Shown here in pieces: positions 40,967 to 48,433 of a stretch of 64,000 nt of DNA (positions are counted from its first letter, which is position 1; each line of letters begins with the position of its first letter). This DNA comes from Nocardioides ganghwensis (lineage in GTDB: Bacteria; Actinomycetota; Actinomycetes; Propionibacteriales; Nocardioidaceae): positions 248,001-312,000 of the forward strand of contig NZ_JACXYX010000004.1 in assembly GCF_014779655.1 (NCBI RefSeq), written 5' to 3'. The notes under the pieces are model-generated. The model saw only the letters and a list, made by a program, of their open reading frames with translations, made no database searches and was not told the DNA's origin. A program made the translations under genes and the position numbers.

Positions 40967-40972
40967 TACGGT
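40967..40972 (+). promoter_or_regulatory. -10 element of the universal stress protein gene
   Basis: TACGGT gives a transcript with a roughly 40-nt leader carrying GAGAGGAGA before ATG 41019. Confidence 0.4.
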
Positions 40973-41018
40973 GCCAGCAGGCCGACGGCGAGCTGCCGCG
41001 GCCCCGAGAGGAGACACC

Positions 41019-41420
41019 ATGGGCACTGTCGTCGTCGGATACGTCCCCAAGCCGGAGGGCGAAGCCGCCCTCGCTGCTGGCATCAACGAGGCGAGGCTGC
41101 GCGGCAGCAAGCTGGTCGTGGTGAACTCCCACCGGGGAGGCCAGGAGTTCGACGGCTCGGCGGCCAGGGCCGCGGACGACGACCTCGCCGCCATCAGGGC
41201 ACGTCTCGACGAGGCCGGTGTCGAGCACGACATCCGCCAGCTCGTGCGCGGATTCGAGCCGGCTGAGGACCTGATCAGCATCGCCGAGGCCAACAGCGCC
41301 GAGCTCCTCGTCATCGGCCTGCGTCGCCGCTCGCCCGTCGGCAAGCTGATCCTCGGCAGCAACGCCCAGCGCGTGCTGCTCGACGCCCCGTGTCCGGTCC
41401 TGGCGGTCAAGGCCCAGTAG
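41019..41420 (+). CDS. Universal stress protein (UspA family)
   Basis: A 133-residue single-domain Usp. It starts TVVVGYVPKPEGEAALAAGI and ends with the nucleotide-binding signature GLRRRSPVGKLILGSNAQRV, followed by PCPVLAVK, typical of ATP-binding members. GAGAGGAGA sits 5 nt upstream of ATG 41019, one of the better ribosome-binding sites in the window. It is divergent from the hypothetical gene at 40429 and followed after 59 bp by the HhH-GPD gene. Confidence 0.92.
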   Translation: MGTVVVGYVPKPEGEAALAAGINEARLRGSKLVVVNSHRGGQEFDGSAARAADDDLAAIRARLDEAGVEHDIRQLVRGFEPAEDLISIAEANSAELLVIGLRRRSPVGKLILGSNAQRVLLDAPCPVLAVKAQ

Positions 41421-41479
41421 CCGGGCCAGTAGGGGCCGGCAGCCCGCGCCGCGGCGCGCGCGTCGGGCAGGATGTCCCC

Positions 41480-42064
41480 ATGGGCTTCCAGATCACCGGC
41501 GACCCCGCCGCCGACAAGGTTCTCGACGACTCCGCGTTCGCGCTGCTGGTCGGCATGATGCTGGACCAGCAGTACCCCATGGAGCACGCCTTCCGGGGCC
41601 CGGCCAAGGTGCTCGACCGGTTCGGCACGGTCGAGCCCGACGCCATCGCCGCGGCCGACCCGGAGCAGTTCGCCGCGATGGCCTCGACCCCGCCGGCCAT
41701 CCACCGGTTCCCGGGGTCCATGGCGGCGCGCCTGCAAGAGCTGGCGCGCATCGTCGAGGAGACCTACGGCGGGGACGCCGCGCGGATCTGGACCGAGGCC
41801 GCCGACGGCAAGGACCTCCTCAAGCGCGTGATGGCGCTGCCGGGCTTCGGCAAGCAGAAGGCCCAGATCTTCGTCGCGCTGCTGGCCAAGCAGGCCGGCG
41901 TGCGGCCGGACGGCTGGGAGGCCGTCGTGGGCGACTACGCCCTGGAGGGCCACCGCTCGGTCGCCGACGTCGTGGACGCCGAGTCGCTGCAGAAGGTGCG
42001 CGACTTCAAGAAGGCCAAGAAGGCCAAGCAGGCCGGGGCGGCAGCGGAGAAGAGTGCCGGCTGA
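41480..42064 (+). CDS. HhH-GPD-type base excision DNA repair protein
   Basis: A 194-residue protein of a small actinobacterial HhH-GPD group. It begins AADKVLDDSAFALLVGMMLDQQYPMEHAF, where the DQQ segment corresponds to the DNA-glycosylase N-lobe. The helix-hairpin-helix is LPGFGKQKAQIFVALLAKQ (about 131-149), with a following GWEAVVGDYA. The expected catalytic Asp after the HhH is not obvious, so activity should be tested. The C-terminus is Lys/Ala-rich (KKAKKAKQAGAAAEK), like the adjacent sigma factor's tail. ATG 41480 is preceded by CAGGAT at 6-nt spacing. Confidence 0.82.
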   Translation: MGFQITGDPAADKVLDDSAFALLVGMMLDQQYPMEHAFRGPAKVLDRFGTVEPDAIAAADPEQFAAMASTPPAIHRFPGSMAARLQELARIVEETYGGDAARIWTEAADGKDLLKRVMALPGFGKQKAQIFVALLAKQAGVRPDGWEAVVGDYALEGHRSVADVVDAESLQKVRDFKKAKKAKQAGAAAEKSAG

Positions 42065-42200
42065 CCTGCCGCGCCGCGGCGTACGCGCCGTGCGAGCGGC
42101 CGGGTGCAGGAACGTCAGGGCGGTCGTGGCAGAATGGCGACGCGGCTCTTGACGTCACCGGGCCTCGCCGCGCCCCGAAGTTGCTGGACGAGAGGTGTTC

Positions 42201-43700
42201 GTGTCTTCACACGCACGCAAGTTGCTCCCCGCGGAGGTGCTGACGCACCCCTCCATCGCCGCTCTGGTCGCCGCCGCGACCCCGACCGGCACCGTGTCCC
42301 CCGAGGACGTACGGCGTGCCAGTGACGAGGCCGGCGTCGAGCCCCGGCACCTGAAGGCGCTGCTGGTGCACCTCAGCGGGCTCGGCATCTCGGTGCAGAT
42401 CGATGCCACGAGCCTGCGCGCGGTCGCCGCCACCAGCAAGCGCGCCGCGACCTCGTCGGCCGCCAAGAAGGCTCCGGCCAAGAAGGCGGCGGCTGCGGAG
42501 GCTCCCGCCAAGAAGGCAGCCGCGAAGAAGGCCGCTCCCGCCAAGAAGGCGGCGACGAAGAAGGCTGCCGCCCCGAGTGCCGCGGCCTCCGACGAGGTCG
42601 TCGACCTCGGTGCCGTCGAGGCGCCGGTGATCGGCCCGGACGGCAAGAAGGTCCTGCCCGACATCCCGGACGCCGAGTTCGAGAAGGCCGTCGTGGCCGA
42701 CCCGACGATCAAGGAGGACGAGAAGCAGGCCTTCACCGTCTCCGCGGCCGACGAGACCGACGAGCCCGAGCAGCAGGTCATGGTGGCCGGCGCGACCGCC
42801 GACCCGGTCAAGGACTACCTCAAGCAGATCGGCAAGGTCCCCCTCCTCAACGCCGAGATGGAGGTCGAGCTCGCCAAGCGGATCGAGGCCGGCCTGTTCT
42901 CCGAGGAGAAGCTCGCCAAGGGCGGCCGGATCAGTCCCAAGATGCTCGAGGAGTACGAGTGGATCGCCGAGGACGGCCGCCGAGCCAAGAACCACCTCCT
43001 CGAGGCCAACCTGCGACTCGTCGTCTCGCTGGCCAAGCGCTACACCGGTCGCGGCATGCTGTTCCTCGACCTGATCCAGGAGGGCAACCTCGGCCTGATC
43101 CGTGCGGTCGAGAAGTTCGACTACACCAAGGGCTACAAGTTCTCGACCTACGCCACGTGGTGGATCCGGCAGGCCATCACCCGCGCCATGGCCGACCAGG
43201 CGCGCACGATCCGCATCCCGGTCCACATGGTCGAGGTCATCAACAAGCTCGCCCGTGTCCAGCGCCAGATGCTCCAGGACCTGGGTCGCGAGCCCACGCC
43301 CGAAGAGCTCGCCAAGGAGCTCGACATGACCCCCGAGAAGGTCATCGAGGTCCAGAAGTACGGCCGCGAGCCCATCTCGCTGCACACGCCCCTCGGCGAG
43401 GACGGCGACTCCGAGTTCGGTGACCTGATCGAGGACTCCGAGGCGATCGTCCCGGCCGACGCGGTCTCGTTCACCCTGCTGCAGGAGCAGCTGCACGCGG
43501 TGCTCGACACCCTCTCGGAGCGCGAGGCCGGCGTGGTGTCGATGCGCTTCGGCCTCACCGACGGCCAGCCCAAGACGCTCGACGAGATCGGCAAGGTCTA
43601 CGGCGTGACCCGCGAGCGGATCCGCCAGATCGAGTCCAAGACGATGTCCAAGCTCCGCCACCCGAGCCGGTCCCAGGTCCTGCGCGACTACCTGGACTGA
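42201..43700 (+). CDS. sigA: Principal RNA polymerase sigma factor (RpoD/SigA/HrdB)
   Basis: A 499-residue group 1 sigma factor. The N-terminal region 1.1-like part (to about 75) is followed by an unusual Lys/Ala/Pro repeat tract, residues about 80-125, built from [11 protein letters not shown] units. After an acidic linker come region 1.2 ([16 protein letters not shown]), region 2 ([26 protein letters not shown]), region 3 and region 4.2 ([20 protein letters not shown]). It directs housekeeping transcription. GTG 42201 is chosen because GAGAGG ends 5 nt upstream; GTG 42195 would add two residues. In Streptomyces hrdB lies in the same neighbourhood as parE and parC. Confidence 0.95.
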   Translation: MSSHARKLLPAEVLTHPSIAALVAAATPTGTVSPEDVRRASDEAGVEPRHLKALLVHLSGLGISVQIDATSLRAVAATSKRAATSSAAKKAPAKKAAAAEAPAKKAAAKKAAPAKKAATKKAAAPSAAASDEVVDLGAVEAPVIGPDGKKVLPDIPDAEFEKAVVADPTIKEDEKQAFTVSAADETDEPEQQVMVAGATADPVKDYLKQIGKVPLLNAEMEVELAKRIEAGLFSEEKLAKGGRISPKMLEEYEWIAEDGRRAKNHLLEANLRLVVSLAKRYTGRGMLFLDLIQEGNLGLIRAVEKFDYTKGYKFSTYATWWIRQAITRAMADQARTIRIPVHMVEVINKLARVQRQMLQDLGREPTPEELAKELDMTPEKVIEVQKYGREPISLHTPLGEDGDSEFGDLIEDSEAIVPADAVSFTLLQEQLHAVLDTLSEREAGVVSMRFGLTDGQPKTLDEIGKVYGVTRERIRQIESKTMSKLRHPSRSQVLRDYLD

Positions 43701-43729
43701 TCCGGACCACGAGCCGGGTGCGAGCGGAC

Positions 43730-44752
43730 ATGCACCGTCTCGCGAGCAGCGTCGCCCTCACGGCGGCGCTGCTCGTCATTTCGGGGTGCTCCACCGGCGG
43801 CACGCCCAGCGACGCGCCCGCCGGGTCGACCCCGTCACCGCGGTCGTCCCCGACAGGGACCCCCGCCGAGGAGGCCGCCGAGGACGCCACCGAGGAGTCC
43901 AGCCAGGAGGCCGGTGAGGCGCCCGCTCGGGAGCAGGAGCCGGTGGCCCCGGCCGACTTCGAGCCAGCGACAGCGGTCCGGGTCGTACGCCACCTCGCCG
44001 GGGTGATCGGGCCCCGCGAGGCGACCGGTCGTGCGTACGCCCGCGCCGCCGACTGGGTGCAGGGCGAGCTCGAGGGACTCGGGTACGACGTGGCGCGCCA
44101 GGGCTTCGACGTGCCGGCGGGGGAGTCGTGGGGCGTCCCCGTCCCGGCCGGCCGGTCCGTCAACGTGGTGGCGACGCCGGTCGGGTTCGACCCCTCCCGC
44201 CCCCACCTCGTCGTCGGCGCGCACCTCGACACCGTGCCGCGGGCCCCCGGTGCGGAGGACAACGCGTCCGGTGTCGGCGTCCTGCTGGCGGTCGCCGAGG
44301 CTGTCGCGCAGCGGCGCACGCGTCTGCCGGTGGTGCTGGTCGCGTTCGGCGCGGAGGAGCCGCGCGGCCCGGGCGACGACGAGCACCACTACGGCTCGCG
44401 CCGGTACGCGGCCGAGATGGGGCCCCGTGAGCGCACGGCGATGCGCGCCATGGTGTCGCTCGACCGCGTGGGAGTCGGCGCCACGGTGCCGGTCGGTTCC
44501 GCGACGGCGTCCGACCCCGTGCAACGTGCGCTGCTGGCCGCTGCCCGCTCGGCGGGCGTACGGGCGGTCGCGGTGGCCGAGCAGCGCAGCAGCGACCACT
44601 GGTCGTTCGTCCGTGCCGGCCTGCCCGCGGCGCGGCTCGGGTCGACGTCGTACGCCGCGTACCACTCCGCAGCCGACGTCCCGGCCGTCGTGCGGCCCGA
44701 CCAGCTCGCGCGCGTCGGGCGGGTCGTGCTCGCGTGGCTGGCTCCGCGCTAG
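43730..44752 (+). CDS. M28-family zinc aminopeptidase lipoprotein
   Basis: A 340-residue exported peptidase. The signal peptide ends in the lipobox LVISGC, followed by a Ser/Thr/Pro/Glu-rich linker to about residue 75. The M28 core has GAHLDTVP (zinc His), EDNASGVG (bridging Asp), FGAEEPRG (catalytic Glu and zinc Glu), SLDRVGVG (zinc Asp position) and AAYHSAADVP (zinc His). All ligands expected for a dinuclear zinc site are present. ATG 43730 gives a compact signal peptide; GTG 43718 would add MRAD. It converges on the CapA-like gene with only 7 bp between stop codons. Confidence 0.88.
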   Translation: MHRLASSVALTAALLVISGCSTGGTPSDAPAGSTPSPRSSPTGTPAEEAAEDATEESSQEAGEAPAREQEPVAPADFEPATAVRVVRHLAGVIGPREATGRAYARAADWVQGELEGLGYDVARQGFDVPAGESWGVPVPAGRSVNVVATPVGFDPSRPHLVVGAHLDTVPRAPGAEDNASGVGVLLAVAEAVAQRRTRLPVVLVAFGAEEPRGPGDDEHHYGSRRYAAEMGPRERTAMRAMVSLDRVGVGATVPVGSATASDPVQRALLAAARSAGVRAVAVAEQRSSDHWSFVRAGLPAARLGSTSYAAYHSAADVPAVVRPDQLARVGRVVLAWLAPR

Positions 44753-44759
44753 ACGTCTG

Positions 44760-45905
44760 CTAGGGCGCCCGCAGGCCGGTGCACGACCGCAGCGCGGTAC
44801 GCCGCTCGGCCGAGGCCGTGGCCGCGCTGCCGGTCGCGGCCCTGGGCAGGCCGTCGGCTCCGATGGTCGCCGGCCACCAGCGCGTGGCAGTGACGCGTGC
44901 TCGACCGGCCGGTGTCGTCGGAGGCCGGACGGTGAGCGTCAGGACGCCGGTCGGACCGGGGGAGTACCACGCGAAGTTGCCCAGGCCGTAGGCGACGTAG
45001 CCGGCGCCGAGCCGTCCGTCGCCCTGCAGCTCGTGGGCGTGGCTGCCGGCCACGACGTCCGCCCCGGCGCGGACGAGGCGGGCGGCCAGCCGGCGCTGGG
45101 CCGTCGACGGGCAGGTCTCGCCCTGGACGCCCCAGTGGAGGTAGGCGACGACCACGTCGGCCACGGCGCCCGCGCGGCGTACGGCCTCCAGCAGCCGTCG
45201 CGGGTCCATCGCGTCGGCGGTGCCGGGGCGGCCCGGCGCTGCGGCCCACTGGCCGGTGGGGTCGGCCGTCGGGTCGGCGTCGGCGACCGACGCCGCGACG
45301 GTCGCCACGACGGCGCCGTCCACGTCGGACAGGGCGGGCGCGAACGCCTGCTCGACGTCTGCGCCGACGCCGACCACGATGAGGGGCGGGTCGCCGTCAG
45401 CGGCAGACTCGGCCGCCCGCAGCGTCGAGGCGAGCCGGGCGCGGCCGAAGTCGAGGGCGTGGTTGTTGGCCATGCCGGCCACGTCGATGCCGGCCGCGGC
45501 GAGTGCGGTGAGTGCCGCGGGCCCTGCGGAGAAGGTGTACCTCTTGCCGGGCTCCGGACGTCCGCCGGTGCCGACGGAGGTCTCCAGGTTGGCGATCGCG
45601 ACGTCGGCCGCGGCGAGGGCGCGCGACGCCGGTGCCAGGGCGGTCGCGGGATCGCGCAGCCGCGCCGTGAGGGGGCCCTCGAAGTGGATGTCGCCCGCCA
45701 GCGCGATCGTGACCGGGGGCGCTCGTCGCGCGGCCGGAGCCTGGGGCGCCGACGGTTCGACCGGTGGCGGGGCCGAGGGGGTCGGCACGACCGGCGGGTC
45801 GGCAGGGCTGCTGCAGCCCACGAGGAGGAGGGTCGCCACGAGACCCGCAGCCACGGTCGTACGGCGTCCACCCACCGCCCCCGCTGCTGACCGCCTCACC
45901 GGCAT
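44760..45905 (-). CDS. CapA-family lipoprotein (poly-gamma-glutamate synthesis-type metallophosphatase)
   Basis: A 381-residue exported protein. The signal peptide ends at LLLVGC, then a Pro/Ser-rich linker. The PGA_cap/CapA domain shows IALAGDIHFEG, IANLETSVG, GMANNHALDFGR, YLHWGVQGE, VAGSHAHELQGD and VAYGLGNFAWYSP, a calcineurin-like metal site. No other capsule genes (CapB, CapC) are nearby, so capsule synthesis is not implied; a role in envelope polymer modification is more cautious. ATG 45905 has CACGAT 6 nt upstream. It is divergent from the secreted protein at 45987. Confidence 0.88.
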   Translation of the reverse strand: MPVRRSAAGAVGGRRTTVAAGLVATLLLVGCSSPADPPVVPTPSAPPPVEPSAPQAPAARRAPPVTIALAGDIHFEGPLTARLRDPATALAPASRALAAADVAIANLETSVGTGGRPEPGKRYTFSAGPAALTALAAAGIDVAGMANNHALDFGRARLASTLRAAESAADGDPPLIVVGVGADVEQAFAPALSDVDGAVVATVAASVADADPTADPTGQWAAAPGRPGTADAMDPRRLLEAVRRAGAVADVVVAYLHWGVQGETCPSTAQRRLAARLVRAGADVVAGSHAHELQGDGRLGAGYVAYGLGNFAWYSPGPTGVLTLTVRPPTTPAGRARVTATRWWPATIGADGLPRAATGSAATASAERRTALRSCTGLRAP

Positions 45906-45986
45906 GCCGCCATCGTGCCACCGAGGAGCGGGCTCCCTCCCGAAGTAGGTGGACGGAACGGGGGTGCGCGGTGACACACTCGGCAC

Positions 45987-46529
45987 ATGAGAACTCGGAT
46001 CTCACTGGCCGCCATCCCCGCGCTGGGGCTCGCCGCCCTGCTCGCCGCGCCCGCGCACGCGGAGTTCTACAGCATCGACGACCCCGCCGACGCGAAGGCG
46101 TCGCTCACCGACGTCTACGGCATCGAGGCCAACCACGGCAGCGACAACGTGCTCGTCAAGGTGCGCTTCAACGAGCTGATGCGCTCCAGCGCGGCCGGGG
46201 TATCGGTCTTCTTCGACACCGACCGCGACGCCCGGGGGCCGGAGTACGTCCTGAGCAGCGGCCTCGGGGACGGCACCGACTACGTCCTGACCGAGGCCGA
46301 CGGCTGGCGGGGGAGCGACGAGAGGGTCAGCTGCGACTACGTCGCCCGGCCCAAGTGGGGCCAGGAGGTCTTCCGCGCCGTGCTCAGCCGCGCCTGCTTC
46401 GACCGGGTGCCCTCGCTGCGCATCTCGGTGAAGATGGTCGACCAGGCCGACGGCTCGCACCCGGTGCGGGACTGGGCGCCCAAGCGCAAGCGCTGGACCC
46501 TGCCGATCGCCACCGGCCTGCGCGCCTGA
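45987..46529 (+). CDS. Secreted hypothetical protein
   Basis: A 180-residue protein with a clear Sec signal peptide (MRTRISLAAIPALGLAALLA, cleavage after AHA). The mature domain contains ADAKASLTDVYGIEANHGSDNV, FFDTDRDARGPEYVLSSGL and two Cys (VSCDYVARPKWG, LSRACFDRVPSL) that could form a disulfide. The pattern of beta-strands and acidic FDTDRDARGPEY resembles small extracellular proteins of actinobacteria, but I do not recognise a named family. The start ATG 45987 has CACACT at 6-nt spacing. Confidence 0.75.
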   Translation: MRTRISLAAIPALGLAALLAAPAHAEFYSIDDPADAKASLTDVYGIEANHGSDNVLVKVRFNELMRSSAAGVSVFFDTDRDARGPEYVLSSGLGDGTDYVLTEADGWRGSDERVSCDYVARPKWGQEVFRAVLSRACFDRVPSLRISVKMVDQADGSHPVRDWAPKRKRWTLPIATGLRA

Positions 46530-46533
46530 GCGA

Positions 46534-47361
46534 TCAGGCCGCCGCGACGAGCCCCACGGCGAGCCCGCACAGCAGCAGGCCGACCGCCTGCGAGGCGTGG
46601 ACCCGCTCACGCAGCACGGCCGCGGCGAGCCCGATCGTGATCGCCGGGTAGAGCGACGTCACCACGGACGCGATCGTGAGCAGCCCCGTCTGGGTGGCGA
46701 GCAGGAAGGCGACGACCGCTCCGGTGGCGAGGACGCCCGCGGCCGCACCCCACGCCTGGGAGGCGTCGTACGGCACCCAGCGCGCCCGCAGCGCTGCCGC
46801 GGTGAGCGCCACCGCGACCACGGCGACGCCCTGGGTCACGGCGAGCGGGGCGAAGCCGGCCGACTCGGGCACCTGTCCCATCGCGGCGAAGAGGAGACCG
46901 AAGCCGAGGCCCGCGAGGACGCCGTCGACGATCCCGTCGGCGAGGTTGCCGGCGCCATCGGGCTCCCGGCTCACCAGCCAGATGCCGGGGACGGCGGCGA
47001 TGATGCCGAGCCAGACGAGCAGGTCCGGTCGCTCGCCGCTGACGACGCCCACGCAGACCGGCAGCAGCGCGGCTCCCACGGCGGAGATCGGAGCGACGAC
47101 CCCCATCCGCCCGGCGGCGAGCCCGCGGTAGAGGAACGCGCCGCCGGCCCCGCTGCCGATGCCGGCGAGGGCACCCCACCAGAGGTCGGCGCTGCTCGGG
47201 GATCCGTGGGTGACGAGCGCGAGGACGACCGCACCCGCGAACGCGGCCACGGCGCCCACGAACGCGACCGGCCACGCAGACGTACGCCGCGACGCGAGAC
47301 CGCCGACGAAGTCCGAGAGCCCGTAGGCCATGGCGGCGGCGAGGGAGAGCAGGACCGCCAT
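46534..47361 (-). CDS. EamA/DMT-superfamily transporter
   Basis: A 275-residue membrane protein with ten predicted helices in two EamA repeats. The first begins AVLLSLAAAMAYGLSDFVGGLASRRTSAWPVAFVGAV and has the short loop YRGLAAGRMGVVAPISAVGAALLPV. The second ends TSLYPAITIGLAAAVLRERVHASQAVGLLLCGLAVGL, the typical DMT closing signature. The transported metabolite is unknown. ATG 47361 overlaps the stop of the upstream DUF456 gene by one base (TGATG), so the pair is translationally coupled. Confidence 0.87.
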   Translation of the reverse strand: MAVLLSLAAAMAYGLSDFVGGLASRRTSAWPVAFVGAVAAFAGAVVLALVTHGSPSSADLWWGALAGIGSGAGGAFLYRGLAAGRMGVVAPISAVGAALLPVCVGVVSGERPDLLVWLGIIAAVPGIWLVSREPDGAGNLADGIVDGVLAGLGFGLLFAAMGQVPESAGFAPLAVTQGVAVVAVALTAAALRARWVPYDASQAWGAAAGVLATGAVVAFLLATQTGLLTIASVVTSLYPAITIGLAAAVLRERVHASQAVGLLLCGLAVGLVAAA

Positions 47362-47837
47362 CAGGTGATCACGACGCCGACGACCCACGCGCCTGCGGCG
47401 AGGACGGCGGCCACGAGCTCGATCAGGATCGACACCCCGACCGCCCGGAGGGCGCCCTTGGTCGAGGGCCACGCCAGCGCTGCTCCGACACGGGCGCGCT
47501 CGGCGACGTAGATCCCGAGGACGAATCCGACGAGCAGCCCGACCACCGGGATGACGAAGAAGCCGATGAACGCCACGAGGGCGCCGACGAGCAGCGTGCG
47601 GTTGGGCACACCCGACGACTTGAGCTGCCGGCCGGGCACGAGGTACTTGACGACCGTGCCGGCGGCGAGCAGGACGGTGGCAACGGCGAACACGATCCAG
47701 CCGGGGGACGTGCCGACCTGGACCGCCCACACCAGGATCGCGCCCAGGACCAGCACGGTCCCGGGGAGGACAGGGACGATGACTCCCACGATGCCGACGG
47801 CGATCGCGAGGGCGACGAGGATCTCGGTGGCGCTCAC
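47361..47837 (-). CDS. DUF456 family membrane protein
   Basis: A 158-residue protein with about five helices. It has the DUF456 hallmarks IVPVLPGTVLVLGAILVW and LVGALVAFIGFFVIPVVGLLVGFVLGIYVAERAR, followed by ALAWPSTKGALRAVG. Members are small integral membrane proteins of unknown function. GTG 47837 is the only start near the first helix. It forms an operon with the downstream EamA transporter. Confidence 0.87.
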   Translation of the reverse strand: MSATEILVALAIAVGIVGVIVPVLPGTVLVLGAILVWAVQVGTSPGWIVFAVATVLLAAGTVVKYLVPGRQLKSSGVPNRTLLVGALVAFIGFFVIPVVGLLVGFVLGIYVAERARVGAALAWPSTKGALRAVGVSILIELVAAVLAAGAWVVGVVIT

Positions 47838-47892
47838 GGGGCACAGCCTCCCAGACGGGCCGGACGAGCGCGGCCCGGCCCGCGGGCGGACG

Positions 47893-47930
47893 CAGAACGG
47901 CCCCGGAGAGCTGAGTCCGGGGCCGTTCTG
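47893..47930. terminator. Hairpin terminator after the DUF7455 gene
   Basis: A perfect 15-bp stem, CAGAACGGCCCCGGA (47893-47907) with TCCGGGGCCGTTCTG (47916-47930), and an 8-nt loop. It separates the DUF7455 gene from the DUF456 operon. Confidence 0.8.
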
Positions 47931-47952
47931 GAAGTCGGGTGGTCGGGGTGGG

Positions 47953-48177
47953 TCAGGCCTCGCTGCCCGCGGCGGGAGCCTCGAGCTTGTGGGTCTCGTC
48001 GTGGACCGTGGCAGCGACCTCGCGAAGCTTCTCGCCGTGCTCGCGAGCGTGGTGGGCGCAGAACAGCAGCTCGCCGCCGGTCTGGAGCTCCACGCGGAGG
48101 TAGGCCTGGGCGCCGCAGCGGTCGCAGCGGTCACCGGCCGTGAGGACGGCCTGGGTGGGTGCGGTGGCAGTGGTCAC
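47953..48177 (-). CDS. DUF7455-type small zinc-ribbon-like protein
   Basis: A 74-residue protein with four potential metal ligands: AGDRCDRCGAQAYLRVELQT and LLFCAHHAREHGEKL. This matches the short actinobacterial family now called DUF7455, usually found near the principal sigma factor and parE as here. Function is unknown; a structural zinc site is inferred from CxxC and CxHH. GTG 48177 has GAGG 5 nt upstream; ATG 48198 would add seven residues (MNRNEAD) but lacks a ribosome-binding site. Confidence 0.8.
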   Translation of the reverse strand: MTTATAPTQAVLTAGDRCDRCGAQAYLRVELQTGGELLFCAHHAREHGEKLREVAATVHDETHKLEAPAAGSEA

Positions 48178-48419
48178 GTCAGCCTCATTTCTGTTCATCG
48201 GTGTCTGGCCCAACGTAGCCAGTGGGGCAAAGATTCCCCGCCGGCGGGTGTAGATCGAGAACTCATCCAGTGAATCACGTCGCATCACCCCTCGCTGGCG
48301 TTGTCCTCAACCGTGGACGCACCGTTGCAGAAGCGATACCTGTGAGGTGCCCCACGCTAGACCTGCTCATGCGCGCCGCGGGGCAGGCGTGCCTCCGCCG
48401 CCGTCCGGCGTGTCGCGGG

Positions 48420-48425
48420 TAGGTT
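48420..48425 (+). promoter_or_regulatory. -10 element, near-leaderless promoter of parE
   Basis: TAGGTT, 8 nt, then GTG 48434; no Shine-Dalgarno in between. Confidence 0.5.
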
Positions 48426-48433
48426 CTCTCCCT

